From contig JAFMJU010000279.1 of NCBI GenBank assembly GCA_017853285.1, forward strand, positions 1 to 5,577: 5,577 nt of DNA, read 5' to 3'. Origin of the DNA: Gemmataceae bacterium. GTDB taxonomy: Bacteria; Planctomycetota; Planctomycetia; Gemmatales; Gemmataceae. This document shows, piece by piece, positions 1-5,577 of this stretch (position 1 is its first letter; every line of letters starts with the position of its first letter). The notes under the pieces were generated by a model. The model had not been told where the DNA came from. It saw only the letters and a list, made by a program, of their open reading frames with translations, and made no database searches. The position numbers and the translations under genes were made by a program.

Positions 1-209
1 TTCGCCGGAGTGGAAACTGCGGGATTTTCCAGCTCTTCCCTGGCCCTGCTAAGCTTTGTCTTTAGTTGGGCCTGCAACTTTTCACTTGCTTTGTGCTTGG
101 GCAGCTGAACCCACATTTCCTCGAGGCAAGATAGCCTTTCACCCGGGGTTTTTGCCTTTTTGTACCGTTCTTCTGCCTCGTGGTACTGCGGGGTCAAATT
201 GACAGCCAT
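1..209 (-). CDS. TGS-domain GTPase of the DRG/Obg type, N-terminal fragment (cut by window edge)
   Basis: Reading the minus strand from an ATG at 209 gives 69 codons without a stop before the window ends. The peptide begins MAVNLTPQYHEAEERYKKAK and later holds LPKHKASEKLQAQLKTK. This matches, from memory, the N-terminal helical segment of planctomycete and archaeal-like DRG GTPases, which typically start M.ANLTPQY..AE and carry an 'IPKHKGTEKLQADLK' motif before the G domain. Members of this family bind GTP, probably act on ribosomes or RNA, and end in a TGS domain. The P-loop, switch motifs and TGS domain lie outside the window, so the GTPase call rests on the N-terminal motif alone. The start is supported by GGGAAACAGGA directly upstream. 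The segment is charged and helical, with no signal peptide, so the protein is probably cytoplasmic. It is transcribed away from the purine nucleoside phosphorylase gene. Confidence 0.8.
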   Translation of the reverse strand, partial: MAVNLTPQYHEAEERYKKAKTPGERLSCLEEMWVQLPKHKASEKLQAQLKTKLSRAREELENPAVSTPA

Positions 210-321
210 TCCTGTTTCCCGCCGGGTGAAAAGCGCTTGTCTGTTCTCGGGACGAAGGTGCGTCCGATCACTATCAAAATATCATGTAAATGTTTTGAAA
301 AAAACGGCTTACGGGCTCCCC
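210..321. promoter_or_regulatory. Divergent intergenic region between the GTPase and phosphorylase genes
   Basis: These 112 bases separate two divergently transcribed genes, so promoters for both should lie here. The part at 270-300 is AT-rich and holds a short direct repeat, TATCA at 272-276 and 280-284, which could contribute -10-like elements. I cannot identify a convincing -35/-10 pair on either strand. The minus-strand gene has an AGGA ribosome-binding motif at 210-213. The plus-strand gene has no Shine-Dalgarno sequence in CGGCTTACGGGCTCCCC just before its ATG. Confidence 0.35.
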
Positions 322-1152
322 ATGAACACACTTTTCGACAAAATCGAGGATGCAACCTCCTTTGTGAAAGCCCGCTGGAATAAAGCCCCAAGGGTTGGCA
401 TGGTGCTTGGCACGGGGTTGGGCGGATTGGCAAAAAAAATACAGATAGAACTGGAAATCCCCTACGAACAAATCCCGCATTTCCCCCGTTCAACATCACC
501 GGGGCATCATGGCCGGCTAATTTGCGGAAACCTTGAAGGTGTAACGATCGTCGCCATGGATGGGCGTTTCCACGCCTATGAAGGATATTCCCTGGCAGAA
601 TTAACACTTCCGGTAAGGGTTTTCAAAGCCCTTGGTTCCCACTTTCTTTTTGTCAGCAATGCCTGTGGCGGCATGAATCCCCTTTATCGCAAAGGGGACA
701 TCATGCTCATCGATGACCATATCAACCTGTTGGGTGACAATCCGCTGATTGGCCCGAATGACGACCGCCTTGGGGTTCGGTTTCCAGACATGAGCGAGCC
801 TTACGACAAAGGTCTTCTGGAACTTGCAACCAAGGTGGCAATGGAAAAAAGTGTGAAAGTCAGGACTGGAACATATGTTGCCGTCACCGGCCCCTGCCTC
901 GAGACCCGTGCTGAATATCGTTTTCTCCGCCTGATCGGTGCGGACGTGGTTGGCATGTCAACCGTGCCTGAGGTGATCGTCGCTGTTCATTCCGGAATGA
1001 GAGTCCTTGGCTTGTCGATCATCACCGACATGTGTTTTCCGGACGCTTTGGAACCGGTCAGCGTGCAGGAAATCATCGCTGTCGCAAACAGGGCCGAGGA
1101 ACCCCTCAGCCGATTGGTTTGCGGGGTCCTCGAGAAATTGGATTTGGCCTGA
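322..1152 (+). CDS. Purine nucleoside phosphorylase (trimeric, PNP/MTAP family)
   Basis: This 276-residue cytoplasmic enzyme should cleave purine nucleosides with phosphate to free base and ribose-1-phosphate, in purine salvage. Family motifs are visible in order: the phosphate loop GTGLGG (30-35; Thr31 replaces the Ser of human PNP), GHHGR (61-65), GRFHAYEGY (81-89, with the phosphate-binding Arg82 and His84 and Tyr86), SNACGGMN (112-119), GTYVAVTGPCLETRAEY (183-199, base-binding Glu194) and VGMSTVPE (210-217). The length fits trimeric PNPs (about 270-290). An ungapped alignment from MSTVPE onward puts Asp236 (SIITD) where human PNP has Asn243, and Glu250 where it has His257, so base or ribose selectivity may differ. 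The ATG at 322 is chosen because the family N-terminus begins about there. The open frame continues up to 160 but runs antisense to the GTPase gene. No clear Shine-Dalgarno is present. I leave the symbol blank because punA, deoD-like and mtnP-type names would each imply a specificity I cannot confirm. Confidence 0.93.
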   Translation: MNTLFDKIEDATSFVKARWNKAPRVGMVLGTGLGGLAKKIQIELEIPYEQIPHFPRSTSPGHHGRLICGNLEGVTIVAMDGRFHAYEGYSLAELTLPVRVFKALGSHFLFVSNACGGMNPLYRKGDIMLIDDHINLLGDNPLIGPNDDRLGVRFPDMSEPYDKGLLELATKVAMEKSVKVRTGTYVAVTGPCLETRAEYRFLRLIGADVVGMSTVPEVIVAVHSGMRVLGLSIITDMCFPDALEPVSVQEIIAVANRAEEPLSRLVCGVLEKLDLA

Positions 1153-1168
1153 TTGGAAAGACCAGGCC
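1146..1168. terminator. Possible hairpin between the convergent genes
   Basis: GGCCTG at 1146-1151 and CAGGCC at 1163-1168 form a perfect 6-bp inverted repeat around an 11-base loop. It sits over the phosphorylase stop and the 17-base gap before the FHA stop. No T-run follows on either strand, so it is at best a weak, possibly bidirectional, transcription end. It could be chance. Confidence 0.25.
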
Positions 1169-1169
1169 C

Positions 1170-1637
1170 TCAGTCGATTTCGTCATCCAACAGAAAGTCC
1201 GCGGGGTCAAAGGCAACAGGGGATTGGCTGGACTTGCTTTTTCCTTTGCCAACTTTTTCCAAACCCGCTTTTTGCATGAGGGGGACAGTCAGGTCTTCCA
1301 CAGCCGCTGATTCCACGACCGGGGAAATGGCCTTACCTGGAACATAGTCCATCACGAAATCACGCTTTCCAATGGTGATCAAATCACCAGGCTGGATCAT
1401 TTTGTTGGTGCGCGGAAGGATTCGGGTGCCGCTTACCTTGGTCCCGTTCTGGCTTTCCAAGTCCTCCAAAAACCAAAATCCATCGCGAAAGGAAAGCCTG
1501 CAATGGTGTCCCGATATGTTTTGAAAATCCATGCGAATATCGCAACTGGGTCGCCGACCGATCAGGACGCTCTCACCGGGAAGTTCGATGGCATCACCTC
1601 CCCCGGTGGGAACCAATTTTCCATTCGCACTTCCCAT
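1170..1637 (-). CDS. FHA-domain protein (phosphothreonine-binding)
   Basis: This is a 155-residue protein with one forkhead-associated domain, the module that binds phosphothreonine peptides and so links to Ser/Thr protein kinase signalling. The domain covers about residues 6-98. It keeps the key positions: GRR at 27-29 (Arg28), SGHH at 42-45 (Ser42 and His45 of the SxxH motif), and DLESQNGTKVSG at 59-70 (Asn64-Gly65). After it comes a tail of about 55 residues: hydrophilic, Lys/Ser-rich at 131-139, ending in an acidic segment (DPADFLLDDEID). There is no signal peptide or membrane segment. The ATG at 1637 is preferred because AGGGA lies 7 bases upstream and the protein then begins close to the first beta strand. 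An in-frame TTG at 1688 would add 17 residues but would put coding sequence through a hairpin. The gene is the last of three minus-strand genes and converges with the phosphorylase. The general FHA role is solid; the partner kinase or ligand is unknown. Confidence 0.92.
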   Translation of the reverse strand: MGSANGKLVPTGGGDAIELPGESVLIGRRPSCDIRMDFQNISGHHCRLSFRDGFWFLEDLESQNGTKVSGTRILPRTNKMIQPGDLITIGKRDFVMDYVPGKAISPVVESAAVEDLTVPLMQKAGLEKVGKGKSKSSQSPVAFDPADFLLDDEID

Positions 1638-1657
1638 GATCGGGTCCCTAAAACCTT

Positions 1658-1700
1658 CACGCGGTAGCCCTCTCTTGAGACGAATCAAGGGCCCCGCGTG
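1658..1700 (-). promoter_or_regulatory. Composite stem-loop in the 5' leader of the FHA gene
   Basis: CACGCGG at 1658-1664 is a perfect 7-bp complement of CCGCGTG at 1694-1700. Inside it, CTTGA at 1674-1678 pairs with TCAAG at 1685-1689 around a 6-base loop; a competing pairing is GCCCT (1667-1671) with AGGGC (1688-1692). On the minus-strand transcript the structure ends 20 bases before the ATG and about 8 bases before the AGGGA ribosome-binding site. Only a TTTT follows, so it is a poor intrinsic terminator for the gene upstream. It could be a leader structure that tunes translation, a transcript 3' end, or chance. Confidence 0.35.
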
Positions 1701-1776
1701 TTCAAAGTTTTTAATTCAAACTGCCAGATTTGCCTTCAGAATTCCCCATTTAGGGGCCCAAAATGTTTTCTGGCAA

Positions 1777-2097
1777 TCACCTTCCCAACCAATAGTTGGG
1801 AACCGCCCCGGGATTTGGGAAAAACGCCCCAGGAACACTGGTTCCCCCATTACCCATTGACCCGTTGAAATTTTGTTGGGGCCAATACGGATATGCCGGA
1901 GGAGCAGGCATATTGAAATAGTTGTCATAAGGATAGAAAAGATACCAGGGTGCCGAATAAATACCGGCCCCGCATCCAAATGGGCGATAGGGACCTGATC
2001 CGTAGACTGGCCCCTGGCCCCATCCAGCCGCCTGGGAGGTGGATCCGAACAAAAGGGCCATCGCGAGGACGGCTCCCAAGCCCAGCAATTTTTTCAT
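1777..2097 (-). CDS. Small secreted Gly/Pro/aromatic-rich protein of unknown function
   Basis: I do not recognise a named family for this 106-residue protein. Residues 1-23 form a clear Sec-type signal peptide: MKK, then a hydrophobic core LLGLGAVLAMALLFG, then STSQA, with likely cleavage after Ala23 (S-Q-A) or Ala24. The mature part of about 83 residues is low in complexity. It holds roughly 15 Gly, 14 Pro and 20 aromatics (10 Tyr, 6 Phe, 4 Trp), grouped in a YPYDNYF-like centre (55-61) and a PYW segment (70-72), with few charges and a single Cys (42). No lipobox is present, so it should be released or held at the envelope rather than lipidated. Planctomycetes encode many short exported proteins of this style. 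AAGGA lies 9 bases before the ATG, which supports the start. It follows the GH38-like gene by 179 bases and precedes the FHA gene by 139 bases. A structural or surface role is only a guess. Confidence 0.75.
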   Translation of the reverse strand: MKKLLGLGAVLAMALLFGSTSQAAGWGQGPVYGSGPYRPFGCGAGIYSAPWYLFYPYDNYFNMPAPPAYPYWPQQNFNGSMGNGGTSVPGAFFPNPGAVPNYWLGR

Positions 2098-2209
2098 GGC
2101 ATGTTGTCCTTAAAGGGGAAAACCAAAAGAAGGCAGGAAGAAAGGCCGCCAGCGATCAAACCTTCCCCAAAACACAACACCAAACCCTGAAAAATTGAGC
2201 CCGATTTTT

Positions 2210-2241
2210 AAAAAAAACAATTTCCAGCCGACAGTACCGGC
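2210..2241 (-). terminator. Possible terminator of the GH38-like gene
   Basis: On the minus strand, 36 bases after the stop of the GH38-like gene, GCCG (2241-2238) and CGGC (2230-2227) form a 4-bp stem that two G-U pairs can extend to 6 around a 3-base loop. A run of eight T follows at 2217-2210. Nine bases separate stem and T-run, more than in a typical intrinsic terminator, so confidence is limited. A second inverted repeat, AAATTG (2192-2197) and CAATTT (2218-2223), overlaps the T-run. The rest of the interval from 2098 to 2276 shows no gene and no convincing promoter, although the small secreted gene needs one if it is transcribed separately. Confidence 0.35.
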
Positions 2242-2276
2242 AAATAGCTCACTGTTTACCATTTTTATTGGGCTTT

Positions 2277-5102
2277 TCAACCCATTGCGATCGATAGCCC
2301 TGCCCACTCGACCCTTTGCAAAAATAACCGGGCCTGGTAATCCTCCACAGTCGCCGACCTTTGTTCTTGTCCCAATGCGTCCACCCCGGAGGCCCATTGG
2401 ATTTTTTTCGCCAAGGAAAGTCCCAGCTCAAACCCCTCCTGCGATGTATTGATCAATTGCCAATTCAGGATCTGCCGCCCGTTTACATCGCACGGTCTTA
2501 AATCTGTGACCACCACATTGGCGTGGTCCATCATCCCCAACCAGCCTGAGATACCACTTGGGGGAGGCCCACTATCGACCGGCACACAGGGGAGCGGTGA
2601 TTCCAAACCCTGTGCCATAAGGAATGGAAAATCCCGATCAAGCGCGATACCCAAACAATGAAGCTGGTCCACTTTTTTACCGCCAAAACCAAATGGAAGG
2701 TCCATCGACCTTTTTCCAACTCGCCGGCAAAGCGGAAAATCCTGCGGCAATATGGTGGTGGTTGCTGCTCCCTCTGATATTTCAAGCCATTCTCCAGTTC
2801 GCTGGTAGCCCTCCCTCAACCGGTAAGCCTGCCCCATCCAGCCACGTCTCAGGTCCATCGATGGATCACGCCAAACCAGTTTCAGGGCCGCCATCGCGGG
2901 CTGGCTTCCCGCCGCCATTTCCACCCTCCCTACCACCTCCAAAACCGGGCGACCCAGCCATGTTTTGAGGCCCAGCGAAAACTCGCCGATTTTTTTGTTA
3001 GCTGAATCCACCAATTCGCCTTGGGATTCGATTTCACCACGGGCCGGGCCGCGTGAAATCACATTGATCTGCCGGTGGACCATTGCGGTGCCAGTTTGCC
3101 CAGCCAATTGGATGGAAAGCCTTGGCCGGCGACTGCGGGAATCCCTGATTCCACGGATTTCCCCTGTTGAAGGGTCGATGTCCCCTTCAAGGAATTCATT
3201 TCTAACCCCCCGCTCATCCGCCAAGCGAAGGCCTGCAGCCATGGATGCGGGGTTCAGTTCACCTTCCCTGGGTAACCAACAAAAACCATAAGAGGGAACC
3301 TCAACCACCAAACTGACGGTTTGGCCGGTTTCCACTTGGCACGCCCGGACCGGCCCTTCCACCTTGTAGATTTTGGTTCCAGGAAGCTGAACCACCGCCC
3401 GTCGGGTAAAAGAGCAGGGATTCAGGACCAACCAACCTGGCACATTGGTTTTCCCGCGAACCAGAATTCTCCTGGCCAAACGGGATTCGGGGCTTTCACC
3501 AGGTGAATTTGCAAAATCAATCGGCTCCAATGTCCCATTGAGCTCAAACCGTTCTTCCAAATCCTCCACCTCTTTTCGGGAAATTTCCCAATCCTTTGCA
3601 ACCCCACCCTCTTTCCCCCCCTCGAGTAGGGACAGCATGGAGGTGAAAGCCCACTTGGCCTGAATGTTTTGTCTTTCGACCCTTTTGGCCCAGTCCGGGC
3701 CCATTTCCAATCCTTCCAATGGAACGCTTCCAGGGTCTGGCATCATTTCATCTGCGGTGGCGGAACTCCAATAATCCCCTGGCGAGGCGTTCCTCAACAC
3801 TTCTGTGGGGATGCAATGGGTACCCATTACCGGAGCCAATGAGCAGAGGCTCAAAAAGTCGACAAACCAGCCGGTAGCTTCGGGGGCAACCGATTGAAAA
3901 TGCAACAAAGGGCAATAATCCAGAGATTGGCTTTTTTGGAAATGGTAAGCCAAGTCTATTCCACAACGAGCGCTACCTGCGGACAAAGGCGGACGGGCCA
4001 GGGTTTCCACCCCCATTCCATCACCGCTTGACCAGGAAACAATCGAGCACCTGACCTTGGAATTAACGGCGCTTTGATCACTGTTTTCAAAACCCGATGG
4101 ACCAAACCTAAAGATCGCATGCTGAAACCCGCACTGCCTCCATAGGGTTGGCAATCCCGGATGCAAGTCGGTTCCGGGATGTACGACCACGGGGCAATAT
4201 TCCCCAAACAAACCACGGTGGATCATTTGCCCTTTGCGAAGGTTCCACAATTGGCTGCTGACAGGCTGCAGGCTATCGGACCTGACTGAATATCTCCCAC
4301 CGCAAACTTGCAACTTGTCTTGGCACCCCTTCAGTTTTTCAATGCGTTCTGGAAAAAGGTTTGCCGTTTGCTCCAACCTTTCCCCAGAAGCCCAGACTGA
4401 ACAAGGAAGACCAAAACCTGCCCCCTTTGGCAGATGGGCATCCTCGATGCGGTCAAACGAGTCCCAATCCACCGACTCAAGGACTCTTGGAGTGCCGCCG
4501 ATAACTTGCTCCCTGGCTTGGGTTAATAATTCAGCTGCATCCCTAAGCTTCTGACTACATCCCGCAAAATCACCAGCCTGCCAATCTTGGGCTCCTTGTC
4601 TGCATGCATTCAATAATCCTTCCCGGTCCAACAAATTGGTGTGGTTTTGGGATTCAAAAACGGAATCCACCCAGGCAAGCCCCAAGCCAAGCCCTCGAAA
4701 GGCGCTTTCCAATTCCTGACAATTCATTGGGAAAGATGAACTGGATTCCAAATCCGAAATTGGACTTTCCCCGGCACCTAGCGCCAAACCAATCTCGGCC
4801 AGGAGCCGAGGATTTGCAGCCCCGAAGGCCCAACCCTTTGATTCTTCCCCCGCCACCAATTGGGTTTGAATGTGACTGATTTTTTCCTTTTCCCCTACCA
4901 CCGCCAAAATTTTTGCAACCTGGCCGGTCAGGTCCAAAACACTGCAAATCCTTGGCAATGCAGCCATTCGGGAAAGGACCAATGGGTGCCAAAGGGCCAG
5001 GTACCCGGACAAGAATTCCTCGGCTTCCGTTTCTTCCAAGTAGGTTTGGCCCACCACGGAAAACTGGTGATCTGAAACAAAAACGGGTTCAATCATTTCC
5101 AT
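2277..5102 (-). CDS. Large GH38 (alpha-mannosidase)-like protein, divergent planctomycete family
   Basis: This is a 941-residue protein without signal peptide or membrane segment. The architecture resembles GH38 alpha-mannosidases. An N-terminal part carries the ALWHP motif (36-40) I associate with planctomycete members. It is followed by a barrel-like region in which LPTLWRQCGFQHAIFRFGP (317-335) and SWSSGDGMGVETLARPPL (356-373) match the 'LPQ-L-GF' and 'W-DG-LA' segments after the GH38 nucleophile. The helical bundle lies around 465-525. The C-terminal beta domain starts with WLVLNPCSFTRRAVVQLPG (557-575), like mannosidase 'NP-S-R--V-LP', then VPSYGFCWLP (602-611) and RNEFLEGDIDPSTGEIRGIRD (634-654), like 'ENE---V--D--G-I-SI-D'. 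I cannot find the metal-binding H-x-D-x-G-W motif near the N-terminus, and at the nucleophile region the nearest acid is Asp312 in GTDLHPG. Catalysis is therefore uncertain. The ATG at 5102 is the first start after an upstream in-frame stop; a second ATG follows two codons later and neither has a strong Shine-Dalgarno. Family assignment is from remembered patterns, not a search. Confidence 0.72.
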   Translation of the reverse strand: MEMIEPVFVSDHQFSVVGQTYLEETEAEEFLSGYLALWHPLVLSRMAALPRICSVLDLTGQVAKILAVVGEKEKISHIQTQLVAGEESKGWAFGAANPRLLAEIGLALGAGESPISDLESSSSFPMNCQELESAFRGLGLGLAWVDSVFESQNHTNLLDREGLLNACRQGAQDWQAGDFAGCSQKLRDAAELLTQAREQVIGGTPRVLESVDWDSFDRIEDAHLPKGAGFGLPCSVWASGERLEQTANLFPERIEKLKGCQDKLQVCGGRYSVRSDSLQPVSSQLWNLRKGQMIHRGLFGEYCPVVVHPGTDLHPGLPTLWRQCGFQHAIFRFGPSGFENSDQSAVNSKVRCSIVSWSSGDGMGVETLARPPLSAGSARCGIDLAYHFQKSQSLDYCPLLHFQSVAPEATGWFVDFLSLCSLAPVMGTHCIPTEVLRNASPGDYWSSATADEMMPDPGSVPLEGLEMGPDWAKRVERQNIQAKWAFTSMLSLLEGGKEGGVAKDWEISRKEVEDLEERFELNGTLEPIDFANSPGESPESRLARRILVRGKTNVPGWLVLNPCSFTRRAVVQLPGTKIYKVEGPVRACQVETGQTVSLVVEVPSYGFCWLPREGELNPASMAAGLRLADERGVRNEFLEGDIDPSTGEIRGIRDSRSRRPRLSIQLAGQTGTAMVHRQINVISRGPARGEIESQGELVDSANKKIGEFSLGLKTWLGRPVLEVVGRVEMAAGSQPAMAALKLVWRDPSMDLRRGWMGQAYRLREGYQRTGEWLEISEGAATTTILPQDFPLCRRVGKRSMDLPFGFGGKKVDQLHCLGIALDRDFPFLMAQGLESPLPCVPVDSGPPPSGISGWLGMMDHANVVVTDLRPCDVNGRQILNWQLINTSQEGFELGLSLAKKIQWASGVDALGQEQRSATVEDYQARLFLQRVEWAGLSIAMG

Positions 5103-5251
5103 GGAGTTATGGCCTGAGTGCCCCGACGGATTGGATTTCGAAGTGTGAAAACTTCGCTGCTATTGTATTATTTAATCTCAAGATTCCCGCTCAATCGCAG
5201 GTCTGTTCAACCCTAGTAGCAACGCCTTTTCCAAAACGGAGTCCCAACCCT
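5103..5251. promoter_or_regulatory. Divergent control region with inverted repeat and AT-rich core
   Basis: These 149 bases lie between the GH38-like gene (minus) and the DUF1559 gene (plus). CGAAGT at 5139-5144 and ACTTCG at 5151-5156 form a perfect 6-bp inverted repeat with a 6-base spacer, a size that suits a dimeric repressor or activator. Immediately to the right is an AT-rich core, TATTGTATTATTTAAT at 5161-5176, holding -10-like hexamers for the plus strand (TATTGT, TATTAT). On the minus strand, TTGAGC is followed 18 bases later by TAATAC. No good plus-strand -35 is visible. GGAG at 5238-5241, 10 bases before the ATG at 5252, is the ribosome-binding site of the DUF1559 gene. Confidence 0.4.

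Positions 5252-5577
<326 letters not shown>

Noticed and set aside
160..321. In-frame N-terminal extension of the phosphorylase to an ATG at 160
   Set aside because: It overlaps the GTPase gene antisense, its residues do not resemble the family, and phosphorylases of this type begin near the ATG at 322.
1638..1688. TTG start at 1688 adding 17 residues to the FHA protein
   Set aside because: The ATG at 1637 has AGGGA at good spacing and fits the start of the FHA fold; the extension would run through a hairpin and shows no family similarity.
1744..1756. CCCC-ATTTA-GGGG hairpin after the secreted-protein gene
   Set aside because: Only a 4-bp stem, with no T-run after it in the direction of transcription; too weak to list.
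1784..1800. Inverted repeat CCCAACCAATAGTTGGG as a terminator of the small secreted gene
   Set aside because: It lies inside the last codons of the gene and no T-run follows on the minus strand.
2110..2397. 95-residue minus-strand frame overlapping the end of the GH38-like gene
   Set aside because: It is an out-of-frame shadow covering the gene end and the T-rich intergenic stretch, with low-complexity Phe/Gly content and no plausible domain.
2624..2968. Plus-strand open frames inside the GH38-like gene, such as this 114-residue one
   Set aside because: They are antisense shadows with Pro/Ser-rich composition typical of reverse-strand reading, and no ribosome-binding site or family similarity.
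5109..5121. Sigma-54-like TGGC...TGCC upstream of the GH38-like gene
   Set aside because: The spacing between the GG and GC elements is about three bases too short for a -24/-12 promoter.

Overview
The window looks like a piece of a Planctomycetota chromosome, possibly of the Gemmatales/Gemmataceae type. The evidence is the company of genes. The right edge holds the start of a DUF1559 prepilin-type protein, a family that is massively expanded in planctomycetes. The large central gene belongs to a long, mostly 'hypothetical' planctomycete family distantly related to alpha-mannosidases (GH38). The FHA protein and the GTPase N-terminus at the left edge also match the style of planctomycete homologues as I remember them. 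Base composition is moderate, and there is no sign of a mobile element, RNA gene or CRISPR array.

Layout from left to right. (1) 1-209, minus strand: the first 69 codons of a DRG/Obg-type TGS-domain GTPase, cut by the window edge. (2) 210-321: a divergent intergenic region. (3) 322-1152, plus strand: a trimeric-type purine nucleoside phosphorylase with an Asp at the position of the specificity-determining Asn. (4) 1170-1637, minus strand: a small FHA-domain phosphothreonine-binding protein, convergent with the phosphorylase and only 17 bases from it. (5) 1638-1776: its 5' leader, which can fold into a composite hairpin just ahead of the ribosome-binding site. (6) 1777-2097, minus strand: a short secreted protein rich in Gly, Pro and aromatic residues. 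(7) 2098-2276: an intergenic stretch with a possible terminator for the gene upstream. (8) 2277-5102, minus strand: the 941-residue GH38-like protein. (9) 5103-5251: a divergent control region with a perfect 6-bp inverted repeat and an AT-rich core. (10) 5252-5577 and beyond, plus strand: the N-terminal 108 residues of the DUF1559 protein.

The three minus-strand genes (GH38-like, small secreted protein, FHA) point the same way, but 179 and 139 bases separate them. They are therefore as likely to be separate units as one operon. Only the phosphorylase has a firmly assignable reaction (nucleoside + phosphate to base + ribose-1-phosphate, purine salvage). I see no compelling new multi-gene system. 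The points most worth following are the altered base-binding site of the phosphorylase, the loss of recognisable catalytic motifs in the GH38-like protein, the structured leader of the FHA gene and the aromatic-rich secreted protein.
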